Part shown: positions 33,686 to 45,600 of the stretch, in pieces
Layout of the letters: each line of letters begins with the position of its first letter
Numbering within the stretch: the first letter of the stretch is position 1
Assembly: GCA_963971405.1 (NCBI GenBank)
Contig: OZ020491.1
Coordinates: 23,864,855-23,928,854, forward strand
From: Psococerastis gibbosa
Taxonomy: Eukaryota > Arthropoda > Insecta > Psocodea > Psocidae
Reading direction: 5' to 3'
Length of the DNA stretch: 64,000 nt
Translations under genes and position numbers: made by a program
The notes under the pieces: generated by a model
Told to the model about the DNA's origin: nothing
Seen by the model: the letters and a program-made list of their open reading frames with translations, nothing else
Databases searched by the model: none

Positions 33686-36600
33686 TTTTTTTTCCCTCGC
33701 TTTTATCTATAGGTGGGGTCAGCGATACTAGAGGTTCAGCTTCGATATGTTTTACCCGCTTTATCAGGTCATCTGACCGTGACAGTCGTTGTTCACGGGA
33801 TTTATTGACTATGATAGCTGTCTTCATTTCAGCTCTTATTTCATCGTTCCGGGTATTATTATAGACGATATGGTTGCCATTATTTAACAATGGTACAAAT
33901 TGCCATGATGATAGAAGAGGCATTTAAAGAAGACCACGGCAATGAAGTTTGATTTGAACAAAAAATGACAATGTGGGAATCCGGTCAAAGGAGTTCCGGA
34001 TAACTTTAACCAATCGGCGTTAGTGACGGCTACATAAGCAATCGCAATCAATTGATAACGGTTTGTTTCCCATCTAGTTAATATATATCTATGTAAAAAA
34101 ATAGTTTGTCCGTTGAAACGTGGCACAGAATTGAAGGGTAAGCAGTGAATTACGAACAAAAATGTTTGCGAATAAGATTATATATATTAAAGAACCTCTT
34201 AAGCATTACCGATTACGATAAATTGAATAAAAATCGTTACAGTATACAAAATACAGCTAATAATGGACGGATTTGTTTCATGATAATATATAAATCTTAA
34301 GACTAATTAATTACGGGCAGTATTGGTCATGTGTAAGGACAGTGTCGGTAATGTCAAACAGCTTGGCTCACTCGCGTCGCTTCGACTTTCCGTAAACTTA
34401 CTTTCGGTGCCCTTCGCTTGGTTCTGAAATGAAAAACATTTACCTTAAGATTATAAACTAATAAAAATTACAGGGATACCCATAGGCCTACATAGTAAAT
34501 ATCTATTCTATGAGGATACCACCTGACCACGATAGGATAGCACTTGGTACACTTTGTTTATTCGAAAACTTGCATAACCGGAACACCAAGTTTATTCGTG
34601 TTCCAAGTGCCATCGTGGTCAGGTAGTAGTCTACAGTATACCTACTTGCTTGTTAAGCTCGCTTGGACGGGGTTTCCACCGACCGGCTAGGGCTAAATAC
34701 AAATACGGTGACGTGGTAACAGACTTCAAGACTTAGTCGCATTGCAGAATGCAAGTGGCATTGACGGAAATGTTTGTTTTACTCTATGCCATAGTTAAAA
34801 TTGATCAATGATCATAGAGTAAAATCACAAACTAACAAAAATTAAAAAATGGCGTCATGGGATATGTTAATTACAAACATTTTAATAGATTTCTATAAAA
34901 AGAAAAAAACATTTCCGTCAATGACATTTGCATTCTGCAATGCGAGGTCGGTGGAAACCCCGCCTAAGTCTTGAATGTCTGTTACCACGTCACCGTATTT
35001 GTATTTAGCCCTAGCAGGTCGGTGGAAACCGCGCCTTAGAAAGCGGAGCAGTAGTTCCTGTCACCTAGACGAATTCAAACCTAAACTGACATACAAATTG
35101 AGGTGTGGACTAGAGTTTCATACAGGGGGAGATGCAAACTATTTCTGCAGGCAGATCATGGCATTTGAATCATTACAATTGGTATTAAGTTACTCCTGGG
35201 ATTAAAACTTTAAACAAACAAATTTTGTATTGGTATTAACTTACTCCTGTGATTAAAACTGTAAACAAACAAATTTTTAATAGCACTTTCACTTATAAAA
35301 TTATAATATTATTATTTTTAAGGGCCAACCGGAGTCGCCCATATTCCATTTTCTGTTCAAACTTCAATTTCTCATGAAATATGGAACGCAGAACAATGAA
35401 AAAATGCTGAATCGCAAGAAGAATTTTTTCTCATAATTTGGATACATAGTATGTGGCCTTAACTTACCCCAATTCGCCACAGTCGATGAACTCCTTCAAC
35501 TTGAACTGCTGAGTGACCGTTATTTTTTGCTTATCAAGTTCACTAACTATAGCCGATCGGTATTGCTGATTGCAACATACAATATCTCAAAATTAGGAGA
35601 AAAAATTCTTCATGCGATTCAGAATTTTTTCGTTGTTCTGCGTTCCATACTTCATGAGAAATTGAAGTTTGCACAGAAATGGAATATCGGCGACTCCGGT
35701 TTGCCCTTAATACCAGGGTTTTATATCAACCCCGGTATTATAATCGCCATGATCAGCCTGCTGGTGCCTCCTGCCACACCATATTCGGCCAATTGACACG
35801 GGATTCTTTTGCTCAATAACAGCACACCAGGCCCAAACCTGCCTGAGGGCACACAAATTTCTTAAAAAAGTTAATTTATTATGTAATCTTTCAAAGCTTT
35901 TCATAATACCTTGAAAAATGTTTTTAAAACAGAAAATTTTCCCGCCAAATCTTAAAAAAAATTATTTTTACATATTATTTAAGACATGGTGTATTTAGTG
36001 ATGTTAGTCATCTTACGGTACCTAATAAGACTATAGACATAGAGGGGAGGGGGGGGGGCACCAATTTCATTGCCTAGGGGCCCAGAGAAGGTTAATCCGG
36101 CCCTGTAAATGTACCATCCCCCCCCCCCCCTATACAGGCTTATGGGCCATTTCGGAAGACTTGCCAAGAGGGCGTTGCCAAGTTCTTGCCAACAGACGTG
36201 TACCGGACTTATTAATAAACCTCTTCCATATAGAAATCCATAGAGACATGACATCGAATTCTAATTTTGTGCTTTCCAATTTATACGTAGCCTAGTACAA
36301 GGAAAGCTTTGTGACGGTCAGAATTTTCAACGGATTTACACGTTTTGAGGTACCAGAAACCCAAAAAAGTGTTTTTTACGTGTCTGTTACGTATGTCTGT
36401 CTGTCGCTCTGTCTGTCTGTTCATCGATTTCCGGGCAAACTACTCAGTCGATTTTGATGAAATTCAGTATGTAGGTTAGCAAAAATCATACCTCGGAACC
36501 ATTTTATTTTTATTTTGGGCTAACTCAATTTGCGAGGGTTTTATTCTCAAAAAACTCCAAAAAAAACGTATAAAAAAATTATTTCTCAAAAACGGCTCCA

Positions 36601-39600
36601 ACGATTTCTTTAAAAATTCACATATATTGTAGTGGTTATTAATGTTAACAAAATGTGGTGGGTCGCTTGCCCCTTGATAGTTAGCTTCTGGGGGTAAAAA
36701 AATAAAAATAAGTCAATTTTCATGAAAAATGACTAAAAATTAATTTTTCTGCGGAACCTTTCAATCGATCATTTCTACCTTCAGGTACAATGAAGTGACA
36801 CATTATGTCCATCTACTACTTTATAAATTGGAAAGCATGTTCGAGTAAACTCGGACCGGTTCTTTGATTGGTTAGGCATGATTAGACCCATTATCCTGTC
36901 GAATGGACGCAAGTATTTTCCTATACGAAAGAGGTTTATTATAAAAACGTGCCAGAGCTTCATATTTTCTACTGTCCTATTGAGGATTGTCTAAGGCGGC
37001 GTTTCCAATGACCTCGCATTGCAGAATGCACATGACGTTGACGTGGTGGCAGACATCATTAATAAGTCTTTAATGTCTGCTACCACGTCAACGTCATGTG
37101 CATTCTGCAATGCGAGGTCAATGGAAACCCCGCCTATGGTATGTATGTAACTTACACAGTTGTTTCCTCACGAGTAGACTTGGTCGTATTCGCTAATGGT
37201 GCTCGCTTTCTTCTCACTGATTGCTCCGCAGCAGCGTCTGAAAACGAACGATTCATGAAATGCAGGCACATTTTTTATATTCTTTCGCTGTTTCTAAGGG
37301 TTAATTGTAAGCTTGAAGCAATCCTATCCAATGACCAAGTAAGACGCTTTAAATTAAAAAAGGAAAAGTGATTTTTTTTAAATATATGATTCGTTAAGAG
37401 CGTATGTTCCGTAGGAAATTAGCAGCCCAAAATTTAATACTTCTTGTTTTTATTTGGTTAACTAAGCAAGTTATTAAAGATTTGGCTCATTTACGTTGTA
37501 GAAGACAACTTCATGCGTCATATAATAGGGAGTTTTAATTTTTAGTACTGTAGCTTTTTCATAAAAATTACTAAGGGCTAAAATTTCTTGTAAAATAGAT
37601 ACCATGAAAAAACTACAAAACCAAAAATTAATAATACTCTATTAAATGATGCATAAAGTAGACTTCTACAACTTGAATGCATTTTTTTTTTAATATTAAT
37701 CGCATACAAACAATTTAATGAATGTATCCGATTAGCCCCTTCAGTCGCCTCTGTAGGTTAGTACCCGTGTTGAGTTACGACACGTCTCCGATCGCATGGC
37801 GTGTAAAGACTCGCACAAGTGCAAGCACGTTACCACCTGGCCATCGAAGTCTATGTTGTTTAGCTAATTAAATAAACAATACGAAGTTTGTAATTTCGGA
37901 CTGTCATTTTCCTACGGGACGTACACTCTTAAATAGTTTCTGCCTTTCAAACTGAATTTAGACTCACCTGCTTGGCAGAGAAGTTCCCTCCGCTGGCTAG
38001 GTTTCGTTGGCTCAATTGTTCGACTTTCAGTTGGCAGTTGGCAGGTTTTGCTACTAGTCCTTTTCACTTCTTTAGCGGCACTTGATACCGTTTTCTCCCT
38101 ACACAAAAACAATCACAACCAAGGGTTAACTCTTACTTGGGCAATCATAATCACTTCCTACATTTTCTGGCGATGCTTCGGAAGGCATTTAGAGCAGGCG
38201 GTCCCGGGCCTTCCTAGTTGAGTGTAAGAGAGGGTTTTATAGCCCTAACTCCGATAGGTTGGCTTAGTAATAGAACAAAAAGTCCTTATTTATTTATTTT
38301 TTACATTTATACGGCCACTTGGCTAAGCCAATAGCAGGCCGAGGAACAACACAATCTTAGTTGCTGCTAAATCGTGACTACATCGTCCAACTCCCTTGTA
38401 AGGCATTGCAGGACCGATGATACCCCTAGTTCAAGAGCCATTGCCATAATGTCCCTTACTTCCGTGACCGAGTACCCCAAACCTTGACGAATGGCAACTG
38501 TGAGTCTATCCCTCGCGGCTAGATCCATGCTTGGGCAGTCCCATAAAATGTGTTCCACCGTTTCCGGTTGGCCACACTGATCGCAAGAGGCAGAGTCCAC
38601 AATTGACAGTGGCTGCAGTTGGCAGTTCGTCCTGGTGTGTCCTGATATCAGGCGTGACGAAGCTGTCACCACCCCTCGTGACAACTTTAGAGACTCAAAC
38701 CACCCTCCCCATGCCACTCGAGGGGAGAATTGAGTGGCAGTACCGCCCCCTCTCATCGTAGTCCCACATCTGCTACCACCAATCGCGGCATCGGTCTTTG
38801 ACACCGCTATGGCAGTCCCTGACATCAATATAGTCGTAGGTCGGGCCCGCTGAATTAATGTATAGTTTTGCCCATCTATCGGCCTCTTCGTTGCCCGGGA
38901 TACCTACGTGAGCAGGCACCCAGTACGATCGTATTTTGAACCCATCCGCCGCTAAATCCCCTAGCTGGGCTCTGATGTTATTAACCAATATATGGTGCTT
39001 TTGGGACTGGGTTGAATCTAAAGCCGTCAGACCAGACGCTGAGTCAGAGAAGATTGCGAATCGATCTTCCTTACCTAAAATAGTGTAAATCCTTTGAAAT
39101 CTCGGAATTGAATACTTCGACCATCTCAAAGCTTTTCTTATACCACGTATAAATAGAAAAGCAAGAACACGTTGAACTTCAAACACAAGGGCAGTTTAGG
39201 ACCAACCTGAATTATCCTATGGTATGCCGACAAGATATGGGTCAATACCTTTCTCTGTGAATTACACACGTCGTTTCCTCCTTCTTGACCCGCGTCTTCG
39301 ACTTGGAGTACACTTTCTCTTCCTTCTCCTCCTTCTTCGCAGTCACCGGTCTCGGTTTTCGAACCAGTTTCTTCTTCACGGGCTCCACATTAGCTGGGAT
39401 GTCTTCCGACGAGCTTATCTGAGCAATCATTGCCTCACGATTGCTCGCCCGCTGTAGAAGTCTAGTCGCTCGGCTAGACAGAGATTTCTCCCGAACTATC
39501 TTCTTCGAGCTGTCAGTGGGTGTGGTCCCATTGGTGATTTTCTTGCCCTCAGATATTGTGGTGAGATTGGTGACTTTTCCCTGTAACAAGGAGGATCAGA

Positions 39601-42600
39601 TGTTGAAGTATCGAAATTGAGGCACAAGAAAGATGCAAACATGCCTACCAAAAATTCCCTTGATGTTTTTAACCTTTTGTGAACCTTTTGGGGTTAAGTC
39701 CTGAAGGCCATGCTTTCCGAAACACGTATTTTCAGTTAAATGGCACTTGAGCAGTAATTACCATACCTTCATGGCCACCATTAAAGGCGGAAACCTTACT
39801 GGCAATCAAATTGATCAAATTTTGTCCCTCAATAATTATTTCCCAAAGGTGAGTGTACCAGATAAATTAGTGAGATAAGAATCGGTACACACGGACGGTT
39901 CAGACGGCAGTGAAATTTTTCATGTGAGCAAAACATGACAAATCCGCAGTCTGCTGCAGATTGTAATTGCGATTAAGTAGCATCAGCGACAAGCCAGCTA
40001 CAAAAATCTGCTGCAGTAGACTGCTGTTTTGTCAGGTTTACCACCATTACCCATTTGCTCCCATTACAAATTTCTCAGCAGATCACTGGCGACCGAATCG
40101 TCGGTGTACACCGGGCCTTACATAAAGGATAGCCAGATTTAAACCTTCTCCCCTAATGTAACGTCACACTTTTCATCCAACTCTTACAAAGCCTTCGAAG
40201 GCTATGCCACAATAACACAGAAGATGCCGAGTGCAAATTTTTGCGAAAAGCATGGAATTTCACTTCCAGTGCCCGGACTCTTCCCATCCAATATCTTAAA
40301 ATTTTTGTTTGAAAATATTGACTTTTTTATCTATTACTAAGCCAACATAGACCATAGCGGAGTTAGGGCTATAAAGCCCTCTCTTACACTCAACTAGGAA
40401 GGTCCGGTACCGCCTGCTTTACATGCCCTCCGAAGCATGGCCAGAAAATGTAGCAAGTATGGGATTCAAACCAACATCCTTTCAGGTCAAAGTCGGAGAA
40501 ACCACTACTCGACATGTCCTTACATACCTTCTTAATGACTCTGCGTCCAACATCTTCATCCTCACTGCTGCCCAGAAGAGATTCATCATCCGTCATCCCA
40601 TTAACAGCAACAAGAATCTCATTGGCAGCTCTGCTTAGTTCATCCAGAGTAGAAACTGGATCCATAACCGTCTTCACATTCTCTTCATGCTTCTTATAGT
40701 CCTTAAGCCTCATTGTTGAAAGGGAAGAGGGTGCAGCAGATCCTTCTGAACGGAAAGAACTTCTTAGCGTGTCTCTAATTTCCCTCACCCGAGACAACGC
40801 TCCTGCTTCGTGAATATTATCTAGGCTGCAGTTGGAAGTGCGCCTGGAGTATTTTTCAGACAGAGACGGCCCATTTAGGTAGGAGACTCGTTCTCTAGGC
40901 CGGTTATCACTCATTGTTGAACTGCTATTCGATGTTTTCTCCCACTGATCGGTTTCCCGGGTTTTATACGGCGAATTTTTGAACAGAGGGTCATCTTCGT
41001 AGCGTAGAGCAATAGAAGCGACTTTGGGAGGTGCTGCGTAATGTGGCTCAGATGCTTTTGTTAGGTCCACTAAAGTTGGTTTGATTGGAGTGCTCGACGC
41101 TTGGATTTTGACATCTGAAAAAGAATGGGGCCGTTATTATTTGCAATGAAGAGCATATACACATGTCGACTTCGATGACAAAGTGGCAGCGTGCTTGTAC
41201 TTGTACGAGTCTCTACAAGCCATGCGATCGGAGACGTGTCGCAACTCAACACGGGTTTATAAAAGTGTAACGCCTAAGGTGGACGAACAAAATGTACAAA
41301 GCAAGCAGGACAGGAAGATGACTGGTGGGACGTCATCGAAAACGCTGGAAGGATGAGTTGGAAACTGACCTTCGCGAGTTGGGAGTCCGCAGATGGTGGA
41401 ACCGAGATAACTGAAGAAGTGTTGTCGAGTAGGCCAAAGCTCATCAAGGGCCATAGAGCCAGAAGAACTTAGCATTGGGCAAGGCATCAATGGGCTACTA
41501 TAGGTATGCCTAGGTCCATAAAAAGCCCTTTAGGACATTATGTTAAAAAGCACGTATCTCATTAAACGGAGTGAAATTAACTTAGTTCCAATGTCCTCCC
41601 CAACAAGATTTCATGTATGACTCCGCCCCGCTCCAATGATAATAAATGCACCTGACCACTTAACTACAAGAATCTATGCCAGTGGCAGCTCGCCATTGGA
41701 GGCAACTGAGACAGTGCCTCACCTAATTTTCCAAATAATTCGACTGAAAAATTGTAAGATTTTGAATTAGGAAATGTAGGCTAATCAAATTCTAGAAGAG
41801 ACAATTGAAACTTAAAAAATACCGCGAAAAAGAACCATGAGCTGAACTAGCTCCAAAAATTCACAACAACTAGCTATAACGATGTAGAGGCACCATTGTC
41901 GACTGCCTCTCCATTGCTAGAAGACAGGCACGAATTCGAGTAGTAAAAAGCTCAAACAACGTGAAGATACATACTGAAAACATTCGCTGCACCCAGCTCA
42001 ATGATGAGCCGATGAGACACCCGCCAGCCTCTATATGCGATATCTCAGGAATGGTGGTCCTTAGAGGAAAAATGATAGCAGCCTGTTTTATAGAGAATTT
42101 AAAGATCTACAACTTTGGTTAACAATCTTTTCTGATAAAACTTACCGTTTTCAAGAAAAACAAAAAAAAAATGAAATTTTTGGTAAGTCTCCTTAAACTT
42201 TTATTTTTGTATGTTGTGCCTCACCAATTTATATCCCCACGAGGCGCCACTGATCTACAGTATGCTGATGTCAGCAAGCATACTTGTTGCTAATTGATTG
42301 TCGTAATGTATTGACCTAATGTAAATAAACTTAACTTAAGTATTCCCACATATTTCGAACATACCCTTGAAAATTTGGTTGCCCAACCATTTTTTTTTTT
42401 TTTGCAATGACAAGTAAATGTGTTGTAAGTCTATGATGCCCTATTCCAACGACAACATTGGTACTGGTGTTTGATAGGTTCTAGAGTACTTGGCCTAGCA
42501 GTATGTCACAGGCGTCCACCAACCCCCGATTCAATGAGCACTCCCAAGGCTTAGTTGAATGAAGAATGAACGAATAAACGACTTTATTGCAATACAAATG

Positions 42601-45600
42601 GTGAACAATAAGACTATAAAGTCTTTTTTCCATGTTAACCATAACTTAGTTACCATGGAAACAAGCCGAACTTGCGCCAACTGTATATATGAGCGAGTGG
42701 GTTAATACTCAACTACCACCATATGAGCCATCTAGTATCAAAATGATCAAACTGACACTTTTTTTTACATATTGAGTTAGCTATGCCATGTTTTTCGCCT
42801 TCTAGAGACTCAGCTATAAAAATTATGAAACAAAATTGCCATTGTCAGAATGTAGAGAATAACAATACACAAATTTTTGTTAAAAAATTAATTATCCCTT
42901 AGTTGAGCTGAAGTCACCACAGTTTTTCGCGGTTTATAAAAAATCACTCATTACACAGTAGGTCTACACAATGGTGATTTTGATACTAGACGACTCAATA
43001 GGCTAGGTATATAATATTCCATTATATTTATTAATCTGCAATGCTATATAATAGTATGACTTGCGTTTGCAAATAAATAGATGACTATACTCCATTGAAA
43101 TCCCTATAAGCTATAGCATTACGGATCTCCATTATTTAGCCTTATCTCACGTTTCCGTAACCTAATAGCACTAAGTCATTAACGGAATAAAAGGAAAAAC
43201 AAATTAAAAGTCATTAAGTTGGGTATGCATAAAAAAAGAAGTCCGTATGGCCAAATGCGTAGGCTACATCATTTTTATTTTCCTACCATTTCCTATATTA
43301 ATCCATTTATGGTAGATAAAATATGATCCCTTGCTGCTATGTCATGCTGGTGACCATATTTGGCAGTTATTTTTTTACATGCAAACCCGACTAAGTACCT
43401 ACAGGTACATATACAGTATGTGTATAGTATTGAAGGTTATACTGCTAGTCAAGGACAAGGTTGAAAAGAAGAATGTTTTAGGCAAATGAGTTTCATTTTT
43501 CACCGCCAAAGATAGTCTCAGGTATGACCTTTTGCTATCCGGAATTCTTTTATGAAAAACAACGACTAGACTATCAAATTACTGCGCAAGAAAGGGCTTT
43601 GGTTTTGTTATTCATCGCAGATAAGGAATCATACATAAGCATAAAATCTGCATCACAAATTAAGCTATTCGGGAGCTCCTCTGCAGTTTGATCAAGGCGA
43701 TTTGGGACTATTATAATACCGGGGTATAATTTTTAATACCGCAGTAGTAAAGTGTCACGTGACGGTGTTAAAATATGCGCGGGAAATTCAAATTAATAAA
43801 TTATTAGAATACAAGACAATGGTTGCATTGTTTAATAATTGAAGGAAATAAACATTCAAATGTACAGGTAGACTTGATAAAATATAATAAGAGTTTTAAT
43901 TAATGTGCCTAGGCCTTCATCTAAGGGAGAAAAAATTAAAAACTCAGCACCAAAAATATTAATTTATCAATTTGAATTTTCCGCGCATTTTGCATTCATT
44001 TGTTTAAAACAATTGAATAAATCCAGGTACGGTATTATTATAATCCCAAATAGCCATGATTGGGCAGCTGATACTTCCAAGCGTTTCATCAACATCTGCG
44101 GTTATCTTTAGTGGTCGATATTTATCTTTAGTGATATCTGAAGTGATATCTTTAGTGGTGCTTACGTAGACTTCAAAGTTTCTGTCTTAGTAGCTCAGTA
44201 CCAGCTTATGGCCAACATCAGTAACAGATAACCATAAAGGTCAGAATTCGTAAGGGAGATACTGTAGGTGTTGAGGAATTGGAAATAGCCAGGAATAGTC
44301 GAATTGGTAGAGAAGATCGAGGTTCGAGACTGAACAAGGAAAAATATGCCGTCTGACCTGGGTCAGCCCAACCCTTACGGTCCCAGAGGCGAAAATCCCG
44401 AATCTGTATCTTCTCATGGCGAAGATGGAAGCGCGTAATGGTGAATGAACAGATACGGGACCAACTTTGAGCCCAGATAAGCGAAAAACACAGTATTTTC
44501 TGTGCAGGGCACTCTTTTGTCCTGGGGCTGGGAAACTGCTGGCCCCGAAGACGCGAAGGTAAAGGTCCTCAAAGGAGAGTCAACGGCATAAGGATGCAGA
44601 AGGCGACGGGAAGCCACTGTATTACAATTCCCTGCTATAGTCGCCATGAATACAACTGCCATAATGATCGCCAATCTTCGATAGAAGAGGCATTTCAAGA
44701 AGAATTTCACTATAAGTAGACCTACATTATTAAAAAGCCCTTCTAATAATAATAACAATAAATGGGCTAATTTGTATACGGTCATGACGCTACTTAGTAC
44801 GTACCTCAAAATCATAAAAAAGGCAAATTTAACCCAAGTTATTAAAAAAAGGCCAGCTACCAACCTTTTGAATGAGTTGTGTTAGTCTCCTCCATCTTTT
44901 TAAATTGCAGCCTTATCCTCTGAAAACACTTCTTCCTTCCCTCAAACGGCACTTCCTCTTCAGAATCAGAATCGCCTTGTCCTGTACTCATATAAGAACG
45001 AACTTCCTCGTCAGCTAAGAGATCACTGTCATCACTATCATAATTCTTAGAAGCTTGCCTATTTAATCGAGATCCAGACGGTAAGCTATGCGAGCCATAA
45101 GCACTCCAGCTACTCGAATTTACACAGCCATTTGTTAACTTGTTGTACTTGTGAAACCCGCTCACTTTAGTCGCGTTTTTAACGCCATTCGCTAACGGCA
45201 ATGTCTTATATTTACTACATTCCTTTGGCTCTATGGCTTCGCAAACCTTTTCGAATGCACTTTTGAGATCTTTACAGGAACCTTTCAAGGAACCAATTTC
45301 TTCTTCATAAATATTTTTAAAGTCCCTATCGAGATCTTCATTGAAATTCTTTAAATCTTCCTCCAGATCAGCGTGAGTATATTCTTTAACTTCTTTAGGA
45401 GCTTTATAATTAATAGGCATTGTCCGTCTTCTAAGAGGATCTCTACTTCTATTAGTTCTTGATAGTGAGTCGAACTTATTGATAATTTCATGCACAGGTT
45501 TGGCAGGTTTCAGTATCTCCGAACCTTGCATAGTTTCCATGACTAGTGATGTTGACTGCAGACGACAGTTGGCGCCAAAGGACCAACTTCTGTATGGTTT

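Noticed and set aside
37137..37371. Plus-strand frame after the foldback at 36992
   Set aside because: It begins inside the foldback, has no recognised domain, and lies in an intron of the minus-strand gene.
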